Assembly: GCA_027920525.1 (NCBI GenBank)
Contig: CP115858.1
Coordinates: forward strand, 248,001-312,000
Origin: Chryseobacterium daecheongense
Lineage (GTDB): Bacteria > Bacteroidota > Bacteroidia > Flavobacteriales > Weeksellaceae
Length of the DNA: 64,000 bases
Reading direction: 5' to 3'
Below are positions 16,032 to 26,739 of this stretch, one piece after another. The notes below the pieces were generated by a model. That model had not been told where the DNA came from. It saw only the letters and a program-made list of their open reading frames with translations, and searched no databases. Each line of letters begins with the position of its first letter. Position 1 is the stretch's first letter. Position numbers and translations under genes: made by a program.

Positions 16032-18479
16032 ATGGGCTTTACAAAGATAAACACCAAAACTTCTATCATTACGGTCATCATGTTTTCCGGAATGGTAAAT
16101 GTCAGTGCACAGGCTTATCAGAAAACAGATTCAGGATTGAAGTTTTCTGCTGATCATATGAATGTTGAAGTGAAATTTTATGGAGAAAATACGATCAGGG
16201 TTATTAAATATCCCGCAGGCAGATTATTTGTCAAAAATAGTTTGTCGGTCATTAAACAGGAGCAGAAAATCAAATTCTCAGTTTCAGAAAAAAATAATAT
16301 TATTTCATTAACAACAAATGACCTCCTGCTTTCTATTAATACTAAAAATGGAGTGATCACTTATACATTACCATCCGGAAAAGAGCTTTTGAAAGAAACC
16401 GCAAATGACTTCAAGCCATTCAATGATGCCGGAACGCAGACTTATTCTGTAAGACAGGATTTTCAGCTTGAAAAAGACGAACCTATTTACGGTCTGGGAA
16501 TTCTGCAAAATGAAAAAATGTCCCAGCGGAATACCGATGTAAAAATGATTCAGAATAATACCTGGGATTTTGTGCCTTTTTTCCAGTCTGTAAAAGGATA
16601 TGGTGTTTTTTGGGATAACTATTCACCCACACAATTTACGGATACACCTCAGAAAACCTCTTTCTCATCAGAAGTGGGAGATGGTATAGATTATTATTTT
16701 ATCTACGGAAAAAATGCCGATGGAGTCGTTGCCGGAATGCGTGATCTTACAGGTACCGTACCCATGCTTCCTTTATGGACATATGGCTACTGGCAAAGTA
16801 AAGAACGTTATAAAAGCCAGGATGAACTGACAGAGGTGGTTAAAAAATACCGTGATCTGAAAGTTCCTTTAGACGGAATCATACAGGATTGGCAATACTG
16901 GGGAAATAATTACCAGTGGAATGCCATGGACTTCATCAGCCCCGATTTTCCGGATGCTAAAAAAATGATACAGGAGATCCATGATATGAATGCCCATCTT
17001 TCGGTTTCCATCTGGTCGTCATTCGGACCAATGACCAAACAGTACCGTGAAATGGATTCAAAGGGAATGCTTTTTAACATCAGCACGTGGCCTGAATCAG
17101 GCCGCGAGGTCTGGCCTCCGGATATGAATTATCCTTCCGGTGTCCGTGTTTATGATGCGTACAATCCTGAAGCCAGAAATATATATTGGAAATACCTGAA
17201 CAAAGGCGTTTTCAGCCTTGGTGTAGATTCCTGGTGGATGGACTCAACAGAACCTGATCATCTCAGCCAGAAAGCGGAAGATCTGGACACTAAAACCTAT
17301 CTTGGCTCATTCAGAAAAGTAAGAAACGCGTATCCGCTGATGACGGTAGGTGGTGTTTACGATCATCAGCGTGAAACCACCAGTGATAGAAGGGTTTTTA
17401 TTTTAACAAGGTCAGCATTTGCAGGCCAGCAGCGATATGCCGCCAACACCTGGTCCGGAGATGTCAATTCTTCCTGGGAAACATTGCGCAAACAGGTGCC
17501 GGCAGGATTGAATTTCAGTCTTACAGGAAATCCGAATTTCAACTCTGACATCGGCGGTTTCTTTGCTGGTACTTACAAAAGAAATGGAGGTTCAAAAAAT
17601 CCAATGTTCCAGGAACTGTATGTCCGATGGCTGCAGTATGGAACCTTTACACCAATGATGCGCTCACATGGAACTGATGTTGCGAGAGAAATTTATCAGT
17701 TTGGGAATAAAGGAGACGTTGTTTATGATGCGATAGAAAAATTCATCAGACTGCGTTACAGCATGTTACCGTATATCTATTCTGTTTCCCATGATGTTTC
17801 AAAAAACGGGTCCAGCTTTATGAGAGCCCTTTCCATGGATTTTCCTTCAGACAAAAAAACATGGGATATGAATAACGAATATCTTTTTGGAAAATCATTG
17901 CTGGTGGCGCCGGTTCTCAATGCCCAATATACCCCTGAAAAAGCAGTTAAAACTGACGAAAATGAAGGTTGGAATAAAACCGACAGCAATAAGGATAATT
18001 CCGTTACCAACATAGATTTTAGCCAAAATAAAACCGTTAAAGTTTATCTCCCGGAAGGAACAGATTGGTTTGACTTCTGGACCAATGAAAAATACAGTGG
18101 AGGGAAAGAAATTCAGAAATCTGTTAATCTTCAGACTATTCCTTTGTATGTAAAAGCAGGAAGTATCATTCCGTTAGGCCCCGATGTACAATATGCAACG
18201 GAGAAAAAATGGGATCATCTTACCATAAAAGTTTATCCGGGAAGCGATACCGATTTCATTGTATACGAAGATGAATTCGATAACTATAATTACGAAAAAG
18301 GATTCTATACAGAAATACCTTTTCACTGGAACGAAAAATCAAAAACACTAACGATAGGTGACCGGAAAGGTAAATACAAAGGAATGATTGAGACAAGGAG
18401 TTTCAACCTGATTCTTCCTGATGGTCAGCAGAAAACAGTGGATTATTCCGGGGGAAAAACAGATATCCATTTTAAATAA
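16032..18479 (+). CDS. GH31 alpha-xylosidase-like alpha-glycosidase
   Basis: 815 residues, signal peptide about 1-25 (VNVSA|Q). GH31 features: N-terminal beta-sandwich with IYGLGILQNEKMSQRN, barrel entry LPLWTYGYWQSKERYKSQ, DGIIQDWQYWG, nucleophile D404 in SWWMDSTEPD, acid/base Asp in TWSGDVNSSWETL, then MRSHGTDVARE, and the distal sandwich with LPEGTDWFDFW. The WMDSTEPD and WSGDV combination is typical of the alpha-xylosidase branch (YicI/BoGH31A-like), pointing to xyloglucan or isoprimeverose side chains. Alpha-glucosidase activity is the alternative. Spaced 49 nt after the esterase, 17 nt before the next GH43. Confidence 0.87.
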   Translation: MGFTKINTKTSIITVIMFSGMVNVSAQAYQKTDSGLKFSADHMNVEVKFYGENTIRVIKYPAGRLFVKNSLSVIKQEQKIKFSVSEKNNIISLTTNDLLLSINTKNGVITYTLPSGKELLKETANDFKPFNDAGTQTYSVRQDFQLEKDEPIYGLGILQNEKMSQRNTDVKMIQNNTWDFVPFFQSVKGYGVFWDNYSPTQFTDTPQKTSFSSEVGDGIDYYFIYGKNADGVVAGMRDLTGTVPMLPLWTYGYWQSKERYKSQDELTEVVKKYRDLKVPLDGIIQDWQYWGNNYQWNAMDFISPDFPDAKKMIQEIHDMNAHLSVSIWSSFGPMTKQYREMDSKGMLFNISTWPESGREVWPPDMNYPSGVRVYDAYNPEARNIYWKYLNKGVFSLGVDSWWMDSTEPDHLSQKAEDLDTKTYLGSFRKVRNAYPLMTVGGVYDHQRETTSDRRVFILTRSAFAGQQRYAANTWSGDVNSSWETLRKQVPAGLNFSLTGNPNFNSDIGGFFAGTYKRNGGSKNPMFQELYVRWLQYGTFTPMMRSHGTDVAREIYQFGNKGDVVYDAIEKFIRLRYSMLPYIYSVSHDVSKNGSSFMRALSMDFPSDKKTWDMNNEYLFGKSLLVAPVLNAQYTPEKAVKTDENEGWNKTDSNKDNSVTNIDFSQNKTVKVYLPEGTDWFDFWTNEKYSGGKEIQKSVNLQTIPLYVKAGSIIPLGPDVQYATEKKWDHLTIKVYPGSDTDFIVYEDEFDNYNYEKGFYTEIPFHWNEKSKTLTIGDRKGKYKGMIETRSFNLILPDGQQKTVDYSGGKTDIHFK

Positions 18480-18496
18480 ACTTAAAATATAGGAGT

Positions 18497-19864
18497 ATGA
18501 AAAATTTAAGTTTGATATTAGCATTGGGATTTTTCCAGATTTCTTTCGCTCAAAATCCGATTATCCAAACCAAGTATACTGCAGACCCGGCCCCGATGGT
18601 TTATAAGGATACGGTTTATCTTTATACGAGCCATGATGAGGATGATGCTTTCGGATTCAAAATGAAAGACTGGTTATTATACACTTCTACAGATATGGTC
18701 AACTGGACAGACCACGGTGTAGTGGCTTCGCTCAAAGATTTTAAATGGGTAAATACCGACAACGGTGCCTGGGCACCACAGGTTGTCGAAAGAAACGGTA
18801 AATTCTATATGTATTGTCCAATGCCGAACAATATGGGGATTGGTGTTTTAGTGGCGGACAGTCCGTATGGTCCTTTCACCGATCCTATTGGTAAGCCTTT
18901 GATCAAAAATTCTCTGGATGATATCGATCCCACAGTTTTAATTGACGACGACGGGCAGGCTTATCTGTACTGGGGAAATCCGAATCTTTGGTATGCTAAA
19001 CTGAATGAAGATATGATATCTCTTGCCGGACCAATCACCAAAGACCCTTCGTTTGCGAAGGTGAAAGACCAGCCAGATCCTTTCAAATATCAGGAAGGAC
19101 CTTGGGTTTGGAAAAAAAATAACCATTATTATATGGCTTACGCATCAAAATGTTGCCCGGAAGGGATTGGTTACGCCATGGCAAAATCACCTACAGGACC
19201 CTGGAATTATGGAGGCGTGATTATGGATGGCGACCAGAGATCCAGCGGAAATCATCCCGGTATTATAGATTTCAAAGGCAGATCTTATGTTTTCGGATTC
19301 AATCATATGCTTAGGATGCAGACCATGAGCAAGCATTACGAACGCCGGTCTGTCAGTGTCACAGAAATTACCTACAATGCAGATGGAACCATTCAGAGGC
19401 TTCCTTTCTGGACTGCGGATGGCGCAAAAAGAGTAGGTACTCTGAATCCTTATAAAAAAGTTGAAGCAGAAACGATGGCTTACAGCGAAGGCCTTAAAAC
19501 AGAAATGGTCACAGAATGGGAACGCAATCAACCCTATAACAGAGGTAAAAAAATCACAGACCGTATCATCGTTACTTCAATTAACAATGGTGATTATATT
19601 AAAATCCAGGGAGTAGATTTTTCCAAAGGCGTAAAATCTTTAGATGTGAATGTTGCTTCTCTCTATGGAGGAAAAATAGAAGTACGTTCAGATGCTCTTA
19701 ATGGACCTGTGCTTGGCGTTGTTAACGTTACAGGAAAAGGTGATGGCGACTTATATAAAACCATTAATACACCTCTGAAAAGTGTAAGAGGAATTCACGA
19801 TTTATATTTTGTTTTTAAAGAAGAAAAAGACCTTTTCTATTTCGATTGGTGGAAATTTAATTAA
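18497..19864 (+). CDS. GH43 arabinofuranosidase/xylosidase with C-terminal CBM6-like domain (paralogue 1 of 3)
   Basis: 455 residues, signal peptide 1-18 (ISFA|Q). Catalytic base D30 in ADPAPMVY, modulator D144 in DIDPTVL, acid E200 in YQEGPWVWKK. After the propeller (to about 305) a linker, GTLNPYKKVEAETMAYS, leads into a CBM6-type beta-sandwich that ends YFDWWKFN. The same architecture recurs at 21920 and 23335. This copy has a CCPEG insertion (YASKCCPEGIGYAM), where the others have a different loop, so substrate specificity may have diverged. Likely removes arabinosyl or xylosyl residues outside the cytoplasm. The next gene (GH27) starts 17 nt after the stop. Confidence 0.9.
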   Translation: MKNLSLILALGFFQISFAQNPIIQTKYTADPAPMVYKDTVYLYTSHDEDDAFGFKMKDWLLYTSTDMVNWTDHGVVASLKDFKWVNTDNGAWAPQVVERNGKFYMYCPMPNNMGIGVLVADSPYGPFTDPIGKPLIKNSLDDIDPTVLIDDDGQAYLYWGNPNLWYAKLNEDMISLAGPITKDPSFAKVKDQPDPFKYQEGPWVWKKNNHYYMAYASKCCPEGIGYAMAKSPTGPWNYGGVIMDGDQRSSGNHPGIIDFKGRSYVFGFNHMLRMQTMSKHYERRSVSVTEITYNADGTIQRLPFWTADGAKRVGTLNPYKKVEAETMAYSEGLKTEMVTEWERNQPYNRGKKITDRIIVTSINNGDYIKIQGVDFSKGVKSLDVNVASLYGGKIEVRSDALNGPVLGVVNVTGKGDGDLYKTINTPLKSVRGIHDLYFVFKEEKDLFYFDWWKFN

Positions 19865-19881
19865 ATCCAAATTTTTAAATA

Positions 19882-21906
19882 ATGTTGAAGACGAAAATAC
19901 TTTTAATTGCTGTAACATTTTTGCTGTCGGGAAATATTTTCAAGGCGCAGTCAACTGTTTGGTTAGATCAGTTGGATTTGAGCGTTGTAACACAGGGGCA
20001 CGGAAAACCGGGCATCAATACTTCGGTAGACGGAAAACCTATAACCATTGCCGGCGAAGTTTTCAAAAGAGGTTTCGGAACTCACGCTGAAAGTTCTTTG
20101 TTGATTAGATTAAACGGGAAAGCAAAAAGCTTTACCGCAATGGTGGGAATGGATGATGAAATCAAAGGGCAGAATCCCGCTGCCGAATTTGAAATTTATG
20201 GCGACAACAAAAAACTTTGGTCTAGCGGGGTCATGAAATTAGGCGATAAAGCAAAGCCTGTTTCTGTTTCGCTGGAAGGTGTAAAACAATTAGAATTAGT
20301 CGTAACAGACGGCGGAAACGGACCTTATTATGACCACGCCGATTGGGCAGATGCTAAGTTTGAAACAGCGGACGGTGCAAAACTGATAACATTTAACCCG
20401 ATTTCGTCAGTACCTTATATTTTAACGCCAAAACCTGCGGCAACTCCAAAAATTAATTCAGCAGGCGTTTATGGAGTTCGTCCTGGCTCACCTTTTTTGT
20501 TCAGGGTTGCAGCAACGGGCGACAGACCAATGACTTTTATGGCGAAAAACCTTCCGAAAGGTTTAACAATAGATTCACAGACCGGAATCATCACTGGAAA
20601 AATAGATTCTAAAGGAAGTTATGAAGTGACTTTGAATGCTAAGAATGCAAAAGGTTCAGCTTCAAAAAAATTAAAAATAGAATGTGGGGACAGAATCGCT
20701 CTCACGCCTACAATGGGCTGGAATAGCTGGAACTGTTTCGGACATGAAGTTTCTGCCGACAAAGTGAAACGTGCAGCAGATGCCCTTATAAAGTCGGGAC
20801 TAATCAATCACGGATGGAATTATATCAATATCGATGATTCCTGGCAGTATAACAGAGATGGAAAAGACCCTTCATTCCAGGGAAAAATGCGTGATGAAAA
20901 CGGTTATATTCTGACCAATTCCAAATTTCCTGATATGAAAGGTCTTGCAGACTACATGCATAACAATGGCTTGAAAATGGGAATTTATTCTTCCCCCGGT
21001 CCATGGACCTGTGGCGGATGTGCCGGAAGCTACGGCTACGAAAAACAGGATGCTGAAAGCTACACCAAATGGGGCGTTGATTACCTGAAATATGACTGGT
21101 GCAGCTATGGCGGTGTAATTGACGGGCTGCCGGATAATGATCCCAATAAAGTTCCTTCTCTTGCTTTTGAAGGTGGTGGGGATTTGGATAAAGGCGTTAA
21201 ACCATTCAAACTGATGGGAAACCTTTTGAAACAGCAGCCGAGAGACATCGTGTACAACCTCTGCCAATACGGAATGGGTGATGTATGGAAGTGGGGTGAT
21301 GAGGTCAATGCACAATCCTGGCGTACTACCAACGATATTACAGATACCTGGTCAAGCGTAAAGAATATTGCCCTTGTTCAGGACAAGGCAGCTCCTTTTG
21401 CGAAACCCGGAAACCGGAACGATCCGGATATGCTGGTTGTTGGCGTTGTCGGTTGGGGAAATCCACATCAGAGCCGGTTGAAGCCTGATGAACAGTATCT
21501 TCATATGAGTCTGTGGAGCATTTTTTCAGCCCCGTTGCTGATTGGCTGTGATCTTGAGAAATTGGATGATTTTACCTTAAACCTTCTGACGAATGATGAG
21601 GTTATCGCCGTCAATCAGGATGTTTTGGGAAAACAGGGTGTTTGTTTGCAGACCATTGGTGAGCTCAGAATTTATGTCAAAGAATTGGAGGACGGAAGCA
21701 AAGCTGTGGCTTTTGCCAATTTCGGAAGAGAAAAAGTGATGCTGCCATATAAAGATTTCAAAAAATTAGGGATTTCAGGTGTTCAGACGGTTCGTGACCT
21801 TTGGAGACAGAAGGATATTGCAGAAATCAACACAGACAAAAAAAGTCTTCCATTGGATATTCCGGCACATGGTGTTGCTTATTATAAATTCATTTCACTC
21901 AAATAA
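19882..21906 (+). CDS. GH27 alpha-galactosidase with N-terminal NPCBM domain
   Basis: 674 residues with signal peptide 1-22 (FKA|Q). Order: NPCBM-type carbohydrate-binding domain (about 24-165; VFKRGFGTHAESSL, DGGNGPYYDHADWADAKF), a putative Ig-like/He_PIG domain (about 185-270; GVYGVRPGSPFLF, LPKGLTIDSQTGIITG), then the GH27 barrel from TPTMGWNSWNCFG. Nucleophile D405 in YLKYDWCSYG, acid/base D485 in RTTNDITDTW, and the GNRNDPDMLVVG motif are all present. Removes terminal alpha-galactose, as in xyloglucan, galactomannan or arabinogalactan side chains; a beta-L-arabinopyranosidase side activity occurs in the family. It sits between two paralogous GH43 genes with 17 and 13 nt spacing. Confidence 0.94.
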   Translation: MLKTKILLIAVTFLLSGNIFKAQSTVWLDQLDLSVVTQGHGKPGINTSVDGKPITIAGEVFKRGFGTHAESSLLIRLNGKAKSFTAMVGMDDEIKGQNPAAEFEIYGDNKKLWSSGVMKLGDKAKPVSVSLEGVKQLELVVTDGGNGPYYDHADWADAKFETADGAKLITFNPISSVPYILTPKPAATPKINSAGVYGVRPGSPFLFRVAATGDRPMTFMAKNLPKGLTIDSQTGIITGKIDSKGSYEVTLNAKNAKGSASKKLKIECGDRIALTPTMGWNSWNCFGHEVSADKVKRAADALIKSGLINHGWNYINIDDSWQYNRDGKDPSFQGKMRDENGYILTNSKFPDMKGLADYMHNNGLKMGIYSSPGPWTCGGCAGSYGYEKQDAESYTKWGVDYLKYDWCSYGGVIDGLPDNDPNKVPSLAFEGGGDLDKGVKPFKLMGNLLKQQPRDIVYNLCQYGMGDVWKWGDEVNAQSWRTTNDITDTWSSVKNIALVQDKAAPFAKPGNRNDPDMLVVGVVGWGNPHQSRLKPDEQYLHMSLWSIFSAPLLIGCDLEKLDDFTLNLLTNDEVIAVNQDVLGKQGVCLQTIGELRIYVKELEDGSKAVAFANFGREKVMLPYKDFKKLGISGVQTVRDLWRQKDIAEINTDKKSLPLDIPAHGVAYYKFISLK

Positions 21907-21919
21907 ATAAGATTAAGAT

Positions 21920-23326
21920 ATGAATCAACGAAACTTAAAATATATCGCACTTTCTTTTCTGTTGGCAGGGATTGGTATTTCTGCGCAGAATCCGGTTATT
22001 CAGACCCATTTTACACCAGATCCTGCTCCCATGGTCTATAAAGGGAAAATGTATGTTTATACAGGGGATGATCAGCCGGGATTTGATTTTTATACGATGA
22101 CCAAATGGAGGGTGTATTCCACGGAAGATATGGTCAATTATACAGACCATGGTTCGCCTATTTCTTTAGAGTCTTTCAGCTGGGCGCGGGATAGGGCCTG
22201 GGCAGCGCAGTGTATTGAAAGAAATGGCAAATTCTACTGGTATATCTGTGCACAGACTGTTGACAACAATATGGCTATTGGTGTTGCGGTGTCTGACAGT
22301 CCTACCGGGCCTTTCAAAGATGCTTTGGGAAAACCTCTGATTTCAACCGGAACCTGGGATAATATTGACCCTACGGTTTTTACAGATGATGACGGACAGG
22401 CTTATCTGTATTGGGGAAACAGTAAATTATTTTATGTGAAACTCAATAAAGATATGACTTCCTATCAGGGGAAAATCACAGAAATTCCGCAATCGGTAGA
22501 AGCTTTCGGTGGACTGAGACGTCCCGGGAAAAGTGATGAAGTTCTGCAAAAACAGGAAAAATTTGATGATGTGTATGTAGAAGGACCATGGCTTTACAAG
22601 CGAAACAATCAATATTATATGATGTACGCCGGAATGACCGGAAGAACAGAATGTTTATCCTATTCAATCAGTCCATCGCCAACCGGGCCGTGGAAATATC
22701 AGGGAAAAATAATGACCGATCAGCCTACTAACAGCTTTACCAACCATGGCGGAATTATCGATTTCAAAGGAAAGTCCTACCTGTTTTACCATACCGGATT
22801 ATTGCCGGCCGGAGGAAGCTACGGACGCTCAACGGCTGTAGAAGAATTCAGATATACTGCTGACGGGACTATTCCGAAGATTATAATGACCAAAGAAGGT
22901 GTAGCTCCGGCTGGAACCTTAAATCCATATCAGAGAACCGAAGCCGAAACTATGGCATGGTCGGAAAAATGCAGCACTTCCGAAAACAGGAAAACCGGAG
23001 TGTATGTCTCCGATGCCAGAGCAGGAGGGTATATCAAGGTCCGTTCGGTAGATTTTGAAAAAGGGGCTTCTGCATTTTCAGCTTCCGTTGCCGCAGGAAT
23101 TGATGGCGGTATCCTGGAAGTTCATCTGGATGATATTAAAGGGCCAAAAATAGCTGAGATTGAAATTCCGAGAACCGGTGGCTGGGAAGAGTTCAAAACC
23201 CTCATCTCAAAAGTTTCAGAATCTGTTTCCGGTGTTCACGATGTATACTTTGTGTTCCAGGGCAAAAATATTACGGCAGGAAGAAAGTTATTTAATTTCG
23301 ATTACTGGAGCTTTCAGAAAAAATAA
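21920..23326 (+). CDS. GH43-CBM6 enzyme (paralogue 2 of 3)
   Basis: 468 residues, signal peptide 1-22 (GISA|Q). Base D34 in PDPAPMVY, modulator D150 in NIDPTVF and acid E221 in [11 protein letters not shown] are intact. The C-terminal portion from [17 protein letters not shown] is CBM6-like and ends [11 protein letters not shown]. It shares the NPVIQT start, the DMVNYTDHG motif and domain order with the genes at 18497 and 23335, so the three arose by duplication. It differs by an insertion ([22 protein letters not shown]) before the acid and by replacing the HDEDD loop with DDQPGFD, both near the active-site face. The next paralogue starts 8 nt after the stop. Confidence 0.9.
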   Translation: MNQRNLKYIALSFLLAGIGISAQNPVIQTHFTPDPAPMVYKGKMYVYTGDDQPGFDFYTMTKWRVYSTEDMVNYTDHGSPISLESFSWARDRAWAAQCIERNGKFYWYICAQTVDNNMAIGVAVSDSPTGPFKDALGKPLISTGTWDNIDPTVFTDDDGQAYLYWGNSKLFYVKLNKDMTSYQGKITEIPQSVEAFGGLRRPGKSDEVLQKQEKFDDVYVEGPWLYKRNNQYYMMYAGMTGRTECLSYSISPSPTGPWKYQGKIMTDQPTNSFTNHGGIIDFKGKSYLFYHTGLLPAGGSYGRSTAVEEFRYTADGTIPKIIMTKEGVAPAGTLNPYQRTEAETMAWSEKCSTSENRKTGVYVSDARAGGYIKVRSVDFEKGASAFSASVAAGIDGGILEVHLDDIKGPKIAEIEIPRTGGWEEFKTLISKVSESVSGVHDVYFVFQGKNITAGRKLFNFDYWSFQKK

Positions 23327-23334
23327 AACTGACT

Positions 23335-24717
23335 ATGAAAAATACAATACAATATATACTGGGGCTTTGTCTGATAGGCTTTTCCGAAGGCTTATCAGCG
23401 CAGAACCCTATTATTCAGACCAATTATACTGCAGACCCGGCACCAATGGTGTACAATGACAGGCTGTATGTGTACACGACACATGATGAGGATGATTCCA
23501 CCTGGTTTACCATGAACGACTGGAAAGTATATTCCACCAATGATATGGTCAACTGGACAGATCACGGAACAATTCTCTCGTATAAAGATTTCGACTGGGC
23601 AAAACGTGATGCCTGGGCCGCACAATGTGTAGAAAGAAACGGAAAGTTTTTTTTATACGTTCCGATGTGGTCCAAAACCAATAACAAAGGCGCTATAGGG
23701 GTTGCCGTTGGCAACAGTCCGTTTGGACCTTTTCATGATCCGCTGGGAAAACTTCTTGTTCAGAGCGAATGGGGGGATATTGATCCCACGGTTTTTGTGG
23801 ATGATGACGGACAGGCCCATATGTACTGGGGAAATCCTAAGCTTAAATACGTAAAGCTGAATGAAGATATGATCTCCTATTCCGGGAATATTACAGAAGT
23901 TCCGATGACCGAAGAATCATTTGGAAAAAGGGATGGCAAACCTAACCCGGAAAGACCTACAAAATACGAAGAAGGCCCATGGCTGTACAAAAGAAAAAAC
24001 CTGTATTATCTTTTCTGGCCGGGCGGTCCGCTTCCTGAATTCATAGGATATTCTACAGGTAAAACAGCACAGGGCCCCTGGAAATATGGAGGAATTGTGA
24101 TGCCTACAGAAGGGAAGTCATTCACCAATCATCCCGGTGTTATTGATTTCCGCGGGAAAACGTATTTCTTTTATCACAATGGGGCATTGCCGGGCGGAAG
24201 CGGTTTTACAAGATCGGTAAGTCTGGAAGAACTTACATTCAATAAAGACGGTTCCATTTCACCGCTTAAAATGACCAACGGAATTACAAAAGCTATAGCA
24301 ACAGTTAATCCTTATTCATTCAATCAGGCAGAAATGATTGCCTGGTCGGAAAATGTAAAATCCTATCAGAATAAAGAGGCTGGTGTTTTTATCAAAGCAA
24401 AGAAAAATGGGGCTTATAGCAGTGTAAAGAATGTTGATTTCCGGAAAAAAGGAGCTGCTGCCTTCTCTGCAAGAGTAGGAACTACCCATAATAGTGACGT
24501 CACAATGACCGTTCATCTGGATGCTGTGAACGGTCCGGTTGCCGCAACGGTAAAGGTTCCACTGACGGGTGGAGATGACCGCTGGGAAACCGTAAAAGTT
24601 CAGATGGCTGAAAAGATTACCGGCATTCATGATCTGTACTTTGTATTCAATGGAAAAGCCTCAACAGATATTATGTATTTCGATTACTGGACCTTTCTTG
24701 AAAATAATGAGTTATGA
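23335..24717 (+). CDS. GH43-CBM6 enzyme (paralogue 3 of 3)
   Basis: 460 residues, signal peptide 1-22 (GLSA|Q). Catalytic D34 (ADPAPMVY), D150 (DIDPTVF) and E213 ([11 protein letters not shown]) are all present. CBM6-like C-terminus from about residue 325, ending [12 protein letters not shown]. It shares the THDEDD loop with paralogue 1 and the longer N-terminus and [21 protein letters not shown] insertion position with paralogue 2. The stop codon overlaps the next start as ATGA (24714-24717), so translation with the GH97 gene is probably coupled. Expected to act on arabinosyl or xylosyl side chains; exact linkage unknown. Confidence 0.9.
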   Translation: MKNTIQYILGLCLIGFSEGLSAQNPIIQTNYTADPAPMVYNDRLYVYTTHDEDDSTWFTMNDWKVYSTNDMVNWTDHGTILSYKDFDWAKRDAWAAQCVERNGKFFLYVPMWSKTNNKGAIGVAVGNSPFGPFHDPLGKLLVQSEWGDIDPTVFVDDDGQAHMYWGNPKLKYVKLNEDMISYSGNITEVPMTEESFGKRDGKPNPERPTKYEEGPWLYKRKNLYYLFWPGGPLPEFIGYSTGKTAQGPWKYGGIVMPTEGKSFTNHPGVIDFRGKTYFFYHNGALPGGSGFTRSVSLEELTFNKDGSISPLKMTNGITKAIATVNPYSFNQAEMIAWSENVKSYQNKEAGVFIKAKKNGAYSSVKNVDFRKKGAAAFSARVGTTHNSDVTMTVHLDAVNGPVAATVKVPLTGGDDRWETVKVQMAEKITGIHDLYFVFNGKASTDIMYFDYWTFLENNEL

Positions 24718-26651
24718 GAAAAAAAGTTTTATATATCGTATTCAGCCTGTTTCTGATCAGCAAAGGCTTTGCGCAGGTAGCAGAAATTTCAAGTCCGGAT
24801 GGAGATTTGAAGCTTCATGTTTTTTCAGAAGACGGGAAAACGTCATATGATGTTATCCTTCAGGGAAAAGCAATGCTTGAAAAATCCCCGCTGGGCGTGG
24901 TAACCAATGAGTCCGATTTTTCAAAGGATCTGAAATTTGTGGACAGCAAAAAGGATATTGTTGCTAAGAAATATACGAATGAAAAAATCAAAAAATCTGA
25001 GATTGATTATAAGGCCAATACTTTATTGGTTAACTTCAGTAATGCAGACCAGCATCAGATCAGTATCGAATTTCAGGTCAGCAACAACAATATTGCTTTC
25101 CGCTACCATATTCCACCGATGAAAGAACGGCTCAGTGTTGTGGTACAGTCAGAAACTACAGGATACAGATTCCCGTCACAGACGACCACTTTTCTTTCAC
25201 CTATGATGAAGCCGATGACGGGATTTGCCCGTACAGGGCCAAGTTATGAAAGTGGTTATAAAGCTGATGCTGAGCTGGGAATGCCATCCGATTATGGATA
25301 CGTTTTCCCTGGCCTGTTCCATATTGGAAATGAGGGCTGGGTATTGCTTTCCGAGACAGGAGTGAACAGTACGTATTGTGCTTCACACCTTGAAACCACA
25401 GCAGAAAAAAATCTTTACAAAGTAGCGTATCCGAATATTGCTGAAAATAACGGTTTCGGAAGTACCGGAGCAGCCGTCTCTCTTCCCGGAAAGACACCAT
25501 GGAGAACAATTACAGTGGGGAATTCTTTAAGACCTGTTGTGGAGACCACAATTCCTTTTGATGTGGTAGATCCGATGTACGAGCCTTCACAGGAGTATCA
25601 GTTCGGAAAATCTACCTGGAGCTGGATTCTGTGGCAGGATAACAGTATGAACTATGATGATCAGGTGAAATTCATAGACCTTGCTGCTGCGCTGAAATAT
25701 CAGTTTATTCTTATCGATGCGCTTTGGGATAAAAATATAGGTAAAGACCGTATGAAAGAGCTTATTCAATATGCAAAATCGAAAAATGTCGGGGTATTGC
25801 TTTGGTACAATTCCAATGGAGCAGCCAATGATGCACCGATGGGACCGAGAAACAAAATGAATTCATCCATTGAACGGAAAAAAGAAATGAAATGGCTGAA
25901 AGATGTCGGTGTAAAAGGACTGAAAGTGGATTTCTTTGGAGGAGACAAACAGGAAACCATGCGTCTTTACGAAGATATTCTGTCGGATGCCAACGATTTT
26001 GGATTAACCATTATTTTCCATGGAGCCACTGTACCGAGAGGCTGGGAAGTAATGTACCCGAATTATGCTGGAAGTGAGGCCGTTCTTGCCTCAGAAATGC
26101 TCTATTTCTCAGAAGATGTACGGAAACAGGAAGCTTTTTTTGCCACACTTCATCCTTTCATCAGAAATACAGTGGGAAGCATGGAGTTTGGCGGGACTTT
26201 CCTCAACAAATATTTAACGAAATCCAACAGGGATAAAAATAAAAGACATACTACGGACGGCTTTCAGCTGGCTACGGCAGTCCTGTTTCAGAATCCCGTT
26301 CAGATGTTTGGCATCATGCCGAATAACCTGACCGATGCTCCGGAATTTCAGCTCAGCTTTATGAAAGAAGTTCCAACACTTTGGGACGAAACAGTTTTCA
26401 TAGACGGCTATCCCGGGAAATATGCTGTGGTTACGAGAAGACATGCGGATCAATGGTATGTGGCTGGCGTAAATGCCGAGAAGCAATCCCAAAAACTGAA
26501 AATAAAGCTTCCGATGTTCGCCGGGAAAAACCTGAAACTTATCAATGATGATGCAAAAGGAAATACATCAGAGAAAGAAGTAAAAGTAAATGCAAAAGGT
26601 GATTTTACGATTGAAATTCAGCCGCAGGGTGGTTTTGTACTGAAAAATTAA
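24714..26651 (+). CDS. GH97 alpha-galactosidase/alpha-glucosidase-type enzyme
   Basis: 645 residues, signal peptide 1-20 (KGFA|Q). GH97 layout: N-terminal beta-super-sandwich ([14 protein letters not shown]...; LEKSPLGVV), barrel from [18 protein letters not shown], then [46 protein letters not shown] and [16 protein letters not shown], then a C-terminal sandwich. The family contains calcium-dependent inverting alpha-glucosidases (SusB) and retaining alpha-galactosidases. The Asp in KVDFFGGD and the absence of other starch genes favour alpha-galactosidase, but I cannot settle the mechanism by eye. A 4-nt ATGA overlap joins it to the preceding GH43. A perfect palindrome follows 6 nt after the stop. 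Confidence 0.88.
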   Translation: MRKKVLYIVFSLFLISKGFAQVAEISSPDGDLKLHVFSEDGKTSYDVILQGKAMLEKSPLGVVTNESDFSKDLKFVDSKKDIVAKKYTNEKIKKSEIDYKANTLLVNFSNADQHQISIEFQVSNNNIAFRYHIPPMKERLSVVVQSETTGYRFPSQTTTFLSPMMKPMTGFARTGPSYESGYKADAELGMPSDYGYVFPGLFHIGNEGWVLLSETGVNSTYCASHLETTAEKNLYKVAYPNIAENNGFGSTGAAVSLPGKTPWRTITVGNSLRPVVETTIPFDVVDPMYEPSQEYQFGKSTWSWILWQDNSMNYDDQVKFIDLAAALKYQFILIDALWDKNIGKDRMKELIQYAKSKNVGVLLWYNSNGAANDAPMGPRNKMNSSIERKKEMKWLKDVGVKGLKVDFFGGDKQETMRLYEDILSDANDFGLTIIFHGATVPRGWEVMYPNYAGSEAVLASEMLYFSEDVRKQEAFFATLHPFIRNTVGSMEFGGTFLNKYLTKSNRDKNKRHTTDGFQLATAVLFQNPVQMFGIMPNNLTDAPEFQLSFMKEVPTLWDETVFIDGYPGKYAVVTRRHADQWYVAGVNAEKQSQKLKIKLPMFAGKNLKLINDDAKGNTSEKEVKVNAKGDFTIEIQPQGGFVLKN

Positions 26652-26657
26652 AGAAGT

Positions 26658-26690
26658 AAACCTTATAGGTTTTTAAAACCTATAAGGTTT
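26658..26690. repeat. Perfect 15-bp inverted repeat with 3-nt loop
   Basis: AAACCTTATAGGTTT (26658-26672), TTA, AAACCTATAAGGTTT (26676-26690): two perfectly complementary 15-nt arms. It starts 6 nt after the GH97 stop. It could end the long enzyme transcript, although no T run follows, or be a copy of a dispersed palindromic element. 'CCTATAAGG' palindromes recur in flavobacterial intergenic regions as far as I recall. Confidence 0.7.
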
Positions 26691-26739
26691 GAAGAGATTA
26701 AAAGAATACAGTTTTTTTAAGGTTAAATAAAAACTGATT

